The translations under genes were made by a program, and so were the position numbers. Shown piece by piece: positions 59,242 to 64,000 of a stretch of DNA of 64,000 bases. The notes beneath the pieces are model-generated. The model made no database searches, was not told where the DNA came from, and saw only the letters and a program-made list of their open reading frames with translations. Every line of letters starts with the position of its first letter. The stretch's first letter is position 1. This stretch comes from Thozetella sp. PMI_491 (taxonomy: Eukaryota; Ascomycota; Sordariomycetes; Chaetosphaeriales; Chaetosphaeriaceae): assembly GCA_021432635.1 (NCBI GenBank), contig MU270060.1:62001-126000 (forward strand), given 5' to 3'.

Positions 59242-59533
59242 CGCTTAGTCGCGTAGTGGCACCTTCCACTCTCGCTCACTGTGTGACCGGATGCTGTACT
59301 CTACCTGCTTCAAGTGCCTTCGGTATACATGGCCAAGTTACGGGCCCAAGGAAACTGTAACTGCGAAGAATAGGGGCTGTCATCTCCCGATATACTTGAA
59401 TCTAACAAGGGTCCTTGTGTAAATCACGGCTGAGACTACACCCACTCGTCGGCTCATGATGGACCTCTATGCAACGCCGGTGTTCTCGAGCTCGCCTTCA
59501 GTTCTAACTTGATGTACCCTGTAAAACGTCAAA

Positions 59534-60431
59534 ATGAAGTTTTTGTGTCTGCACGGAATGGGCACCAGTAGCCAGGTATGCTACCTTCTATCCGCGTTCC
59601 CCTTTGGGAACATCGGTATGTCTTCTGTATATATCATGACAAGCTAAGTAGATGGTAGATTTTCAAAATGCAAACCGGTAAGGCCCCTGTCCTCTTCATA
59701 TTTATCTACTTTCTCCAATAAGGTGCTCTTATTGTGCTCGGCCTCTGAGTTAAGCTCCGTAGCGGCCTTCCGATATGAGCTTGCCGACCAGCACAGCTAT
59801 GAATGGGTTCAAGGCGTAGTACAATGGGAGCTGCCCCCAGGTATGTGCTGAACCCTATGAGGAACAACTTCTTTCAGCCCCCCTAACGGCGACAGAACTG
59901 GCGAGCCTCGCCAACCCTTCCGGCACGCACTACGCATACTATGACATTACGTCACCGGCCAGCTTCATCGCCGCACTAGATAGCCTAGAGGCTTACATTG
60001 AAGCGGAAGGGCCGTTCGACGGGGTGATGGCTTACTCCCAGGGTGCAGGACTGGTCACGATGCTGTTGGTACGCAGACAATATCTCCAACCAGGGAAGAC
60101 GCCTCTTTTCCGGTGCGCCATTTTGTTTTCTCCTGTGCAAGTTTACGACCCAGTGGAATACGTGGGAAGCGGGAAGGTAAAGGTCTTGGATAGTGTATCG
60201 CCAGGAATGGCGGCTCTCCCGATACCTGTTTCCATCATCTACGGGGATGGAGACAAGAGACAGGATGAGTGTCGTGGAGTGCAGGCGCTGTGCGATCCTG
60301 ATCTCCTATCTGTTTATGTGCACCAAGGTGGACATGAAATCCCCGGTCTAGGAGCCAAGAGCGGGCTTCTGGGAAGTGTGAAGATGGCTCGTCGATGCAT
60401 TACTCTAGCCGAATTTTCTGCGCTCGACTAA
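59534..60431 (+). CDS. FSH1-family serine hydrolase
   Basis: Alpha/beta hydrolase of the FSH1/OVCA2 type, 224 residues, from exons 59534-59575, 59659-59677, 59763-59840 and 59896-60431. The N-terminal strand MKFLCLHGMGTSSQ supplies the oxyanion region. The nucleophile elbow is AYSQGAG with Ser94. A YGDGD loop with the catalytic Asp follows, then HQGGHEIP with the His. Exon 2 is only 19 nt but restores the conserved KMQT-AAFRYELAD junction. That junction also decides the third exon's acceptor. Members of this family occur as hydrolases or thioesterase-like release enzymes in fungal polyketide and other metabolite clusters; others are general esterases. It shares a divergent promoter with the thioesterase-like gene and is followed, in convergent orientation, by an exporter, which favours a pathway role. 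Confidence 0.85.
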
Positions 60432-60572
60432 TTGGATGTCGTATTTATATTCATATCAACCGAAAGCCGCGGATGGACTTCATATAGGCATTGATTGAAT
60501 AGAGCTGTGTCCTTCAACCTTTCTAGATATATAGATTTGCTCCAGATTCGGAATTTGGATACTATAGAATGC

Positions 60573-62594
60573 CTATTTTGAAAGATATAATACCTTTTTC
60601 TGCACTTGGATGGTGGTCATAAAAACTTGTGCAGCTGCAATACCAATCAGAATGGTCATCTGCGTATTGTACATCCGTCCGAACATCTGTCGAACGAGGG
60701 CCTCCAGATTAGGCGGGAGAGTTAGAATCTCTTCAGTGCGGTCTAAAATTAATGCAGTTTGTTCAGGATTTATAACCTGAAGCATATCAGCCCGCAGAGA
60801 AGGAAGTGTTGCACATGTCACTATGGAGAGGCCAAGAGATCCACCTAGGATCCTGAACTGGTTTATAGCACCATTCCCGATGGCTGACAGCATATGTCAG
60901 TAAAGACCACATATAAACCAAAAGGGGACGGGGGATGAGAGCTCACCAAGGTCTTTTTTATCCACTACATGGGGCGTTATCAAGAGTAGAATGATGTTGA
61001 GAAGGCCAACACCCACGCCGGCAATAATTTGCAGCCCGTATTGCGATCCTTTGAGGTCTATCCCCGTTGACGCCTGCGAGAGCCCCGCGGCTCCAGCAAT
61101 TTGCAGACATGCGCCGAAAATAAGCAGAGGCACGACTGCTATCTTTATTCTGGTCATGAGAATGGCGAGAAATACGGATGTAAAAGCCATGGTGGCCGTG
61201 AATGGGAGGAGCCGGACTCCTGCGTCGATAGGGGAAAGGTTATTGACGAGCATGAACCGCTGGGGTATTTGCACAATGGTAACAGTCAGTACCATACCAG
61301 AGAGCCATGCATTCCTAGGTGTTTGTCAGTAAAGCCTCAACCTAGACATAACGGTAACTCAGTTGCACGAAGCTTACCCCAACGCAGCCATAAAGACCCT
61401 ATTAGTGATAATGCCCCAGGACAAGAGTGGATCTATGTTCCATGACCTTGTTGACAAAAACCACTGCCAGACCAGAAATACGACTAGGAACAAAGGCGAC
61501 AGCACTAGGAGAGTTAACACCTGCGGTGACGTGAACGGCACCCCATCAGAAGCCTGCTGGAGCGCGGTCAATAGAAGGACCGGAGCGCCGACAAGAAGTG
61601 AAGTGCCGAGAAAGTCGACTCGTGTCAGCCTTGAGATCCGCCTCATACCACCGTCCGTTTCCAATGCACGGGCCGCAGGTTCGAGTGGAAGTTTGTTGGG
61701 CGCAGCAAATAGAAGGAGGAGAATCGCGGTTACCCCGATAGGGACACTGAGTTGGTGACAGGTGCTGTTAATGATGGCTTCCAAAAGAAAGGTAGGAGCA
61801 GGGATCGTGGAAACTACTCACTTCAGGAGAAAACACCATCGCCACTGTCCAGACTGTGCAAGGCCAGCCCCAATCAGGGGAGCAATCGCCAGGGAGATTG
61901 CCGCAGTCAAAGTGAGAAAAGCCGAGTAGCTTGGCCACTTTTCTGGTGGCCTAAGTTCGAATCCATATCCTATGCAGATTGCAACGATTCCGCCTGCGCC
62001 AATGCCCTTGATCCAGCGGAACATGATGCTAGGACGGGTTAGCTGTCCTGTTGGCTGTAAGTATCGTTTCCCGGCACTCACAGCTGAGTTAGGGTCTGAG
62101 AAGCGGCGCAAATGCCGGAGAATATGACAAAACTGATGACGGAGCCGAGCAACACCTGCTTGCGGCCAAGGACATCTGACACCTTGGCCAAGAGAATAGG
62201 AAACGCTGCCGTGGAGTCAGATCGAGTAGGGTAATACAGCATCCTAATCGTCTACCCACCACTGTATGTCACGAGATAGGCGGTGAAGACCCATGAACTC
62301 TTTTCAAAGTCACCTAGACTGTCTGTTATGGCTGTGATAGCCGTGCTAGTGATAGAAGATTCGGTTTGGGCCATGAAGAGTGACAATGCTTGTCTATGTT
62401 TGTTAGTACTACTGGTCAGTACCGCCAGGGAAGCGAAATGCGACTGACCCGGTAGCGATAGCGACCAGCCTCCAACCCGTGATCCAGGCTGGAGCCTTGG
62501 GCGTCGTCGTCGGTACATCGTCCATGCTGGGTGGGCCGTTTGCCTTCTCCTGTAAGTCCACATGACCTACGGAAGCTTTCTCGTCAATAGCCAT
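60573..62594 (-). CDS. MFS drug/metabolite exporter (DHA2, 14-TM)
   Basis: 552 residues from exons 62594-62449, 62393-62260, 62205-62082, 62028-61822, 61746-61378, 61314-60947 and 60883-60573; all phases agree. Motifs of DHA2 exporters are present: SLFMAQTESSITSTAIT in TM1, LAKVSDVLGRKQVLL in loop 2-3, FRWIKGIGAGG, and PLIGAGLAQSGQWRWCFLLNVPIG through the motif-C/TM5-6 region. The last junction was set by this conserved NVPIG. Later TM segments (LLLTALQQASDG, PQRFMLVNNLSPIDAGVRLLP) also fit the aflatoxin-pump-like group. The ATG at 62594 was preferred over an in-frame one at 62615. By family role it exports a toxic or secondary metabolite. It sits between the FSH1 hydrolase and a P450. Confidence 0.86.
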
Positions 62595-63685
62595 AACGAA
62601 GCCCTGTACAAGCATAATCCGAAGGAAGGAAATGGCCAGAGGGGATCTAGCTTGCTCTTGCCCAGCTTGCCTAGGGTAGCGGACTAATATGCTGTGTCTT
62701 CTGCACGTAGTGCGTGCGATATAGCCGGTTCCAAATAGACGACAATAATAATAAAATGAAAAGACCCTTGGAAATAATAGACCATGCGAACAAGGCCCGA
62801 CCCACAAGTCTGTTCACCAGATGCCCGAGGCTGCGGCTTGCAGCAGGAATAGCCACCCATGGCGAGACGTGTGGGTATCGTGCCAAGGCAGGGACTGAAT
62901 GCCTAACGTAAATACCGAGGCAGCCTCGGAGGAGCGTGTGGTCAGCCCTCTGACCGAGACGATACGGAATACCACTTTAGCCCAGGTTAATGTCACCTAC
63001 GTCCACTTTCTGGTGAGTGACGATCGCACCCGTGTTACAAAAGTGGTTTTCTCTGCTCCACCCAATGGAACACCCTTTACGGAGGGGACGAGCGGCGTGC
63101 AGGTAGCATCGCAAGGTCAACAAGGGGACCCCACGTCGCACCTTCGGGAGTGCCACTGCAGACGGCAGAGAATGCCAGCTCGCGTACGTTGGCTACCGCT
63201 CCATGATATCTCTGGTAGAACGGCCCGAATATCTCCACTACACTATATAAATAACATGACTAATATTCGTAGGCCAGGCACTCTGGGTAGAAACAGCGAA
63301 TCCAGACTGGTTGGCGGCAAAGATTGTGATTGGCCGCATGTGATATGCTTCAATCGACATCCTCCCCAGTCGATCCCGGTGTAGTGCTTTTTGCTGACGT
63401 TGCATTTACTGGATTCAAAAGATCGTAGTTAGCTACATTAGTATTTCTTATAGGAATTATTATATACGAATTTCAAACACCCCGGTTAGTTCCAAACGAG
63501 GTAGTTGGTAATAGTGTTGCGGGAGGAGGAAAATACAATGCCACAACTCAAAGAAGAGGATACATTTATTGCACAAATAAGAAGCTAGCTCACGGTATCT
63601 AGCACCACTTAAGTAGCATTGGATAGTCGAAACAGAGGCGGCGATAATGTATAAGTCTATTATAAAGCTCCTCTCACATGGAATT
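62595..63685. other. Intergenic with a CCGAGG palindrome
   Basis: Upstream of the DHA2 exporter and downstream of the truncated P450. It holds the inverted repeat at 62915-62929 and a further CCGAG at about 62954. No gene is seen. Confidence 0.5.
62915..62929. promoter_or_regulatory. Inverted repeat CCGAGG-CAG-CCTCGG
   Basis: A perfect 6-bp inverted repeat with a 3-bp centre, about 320 bp upstream of the exporter ATG. Its CTCGG half-sites match those in the FSH1/thioesterase promoter, but the spacing differs. Confidence 0.5.
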
Positions 63686-64000
63686 TTACCGCGCATCAAA
63701 CAATTGCCTTCTCCTGAACTGCACCTCTGGGCCACGTCGAAGAGAGACGTAGGCGTCCAAGAGTTGGAACTGCTTCGGGTCCCTGGCCCCCCACACGCCG
63801 TCAGGGCTACCTCCTCCTACGGTCGAGCCAGGCGCCCGTCTCAAGTCGAGCCGGTGGAGCGTGCGAGCCACTGTGACCATGATCTCCATCATGGCCATGT
63901 TCTGCCCGACGCAGTTGCCCGGGCCAGAGAGGAAGGGATGAAACCTAGCCTTAAGCTGCGCAACAGACTCTTTGGTCACCCCGGTAGACTCATCTACGAT
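63686..64000 (-). CDS. Cytochrome P450, C-terminal part (runs off the window)
   Basis: The last 104 codons of a P450. The haem-binding motif is FHPFLSGPGNCVGQNMA, with the Cys ligand in GNCVG. The following L-helix (MAMMEIMVTVARTLHRLDL) and the closing beta region are also present; the frame ends at 63686. The haem Cys and the surrounding FxxGxxxCxG pattern are intact. The reading frame is open to the right edge, so the I-helix, ExxR and membrane anchor must lie beyond it. It resembles the fungal class with an extended, polar C-terminus (ARDPKQFQLL ... RRRQLFDAR). Together with the adjacent DHA2 exporter and FSH1 hydrolase it suggests a metabolite cluster that continues outside this window. 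Confidence 0.85.
   Translation of the reverse strand: MVDESTGVTKESVAQLKARFHPFLSGPGNCVGQNMAMMEIMVTVARTLHRLDLRRAPGSTVGGGSPDGVWGARDPKQFQLLDAYVSLRRGPEVQFRRRQLFDAR

Larger units (their letters stand above)
58543..59533. promoter_or_regulatory. Divergent promoter between thioesterase and FSH1 genes
   Basis: Drives two head-to-head genes. It contains a 15-G tract at 58703-58717 and a perfect inverted repeat, CTCTCGG-N8-CCGAGAG, at 59220-59241. I see no gene here. Confidence 0.5.

Noticed and set aside
1-64000. CRISPR arrays, bacterial operons or phage genes
   Set aside because: No regularly spaced repeats or prokaryotic gene organisation; intron-bearing fungal genes throughout.

Overview
The window looks like chromosomal DNA of a filamentous ascomycete (Pezizomycotina). 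Its genes are split by short GT-AG introns of about 50-140 bp. The families are typical of these fungi: a HET-domain protein, fungal Zn(II)2Cys6 and C2H2 regulators, a PTH11-like receptor, an FSH1 hydrolase, P450s and several MFS carriers. One long AT-rich island carries a retroelement decayed in a way that matches repeat-induced point mutation (RIP). I built exon models by hand and checked each for splice signals, reading phase and family motifs. Start codons are the least certain part.

Layout. 1.5-12 kb: a short-chain dehydrogenase, a small protein with LPxY/PPxY motifs, a small secreted Cys-containing protein, a 14-exon secreted subtilisin-like protease and a metallo-beta-lactamase-fold hydrolase. 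12.86-20.25 kb: a decayed Copia-type LTR element with intact ends and a 5-bp target duplication. 20.7-29.4 kb: a C2H2 protein, a DUF4238 protein, a Ctr copper transporter with a candidate copper-response element, and a secreted Thr-rich protein. 29.6-42.8 kb: a P450, a fumarase-superfamily lyase resembling bacterial-type carboxymuconate cycloisomerase, a Zn(II)2Cys6-type regulator that looks broken, a sugar-porter MFS carrier, an F-box protein and a DHA1 drug exporter. 43.5-55 kb: an unrecognised protein with an internal repeat, a PMC1-type Ca2+-ATPase and a HET-domain protein. 55.8-64 kb: a PTH11-like receptor, an acyl-CoA thioesterase-like protein, an FSH1-type serine hydrolase, a DHA2 exporter and the 3' end of another P450.

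How the genes may work together. The 29.6-39 kb block (oxidase, lyase, regulator, carrier) has the look of a small catabolic or metabolite cluster. The same palindrome, CGGAATA-N6-TATTCCG, occurs in both intergenic regions flanking the regulator, so it is a good candidate operator. The 57.5-64 kb block (thioesterase, FSH1 hydrolase, exporter, P450) looks like the edge of a secondary-metabolite cluster continuing to the right, with CTCGG/CCGAG palindromes in its promoters. The regulator carries a frame break and lacks the first half of its zinc cluster, and a fragment of a sugar-transporter gene lies behind the lyase. Both suggest the first cluster has been rearranged and is decaying.
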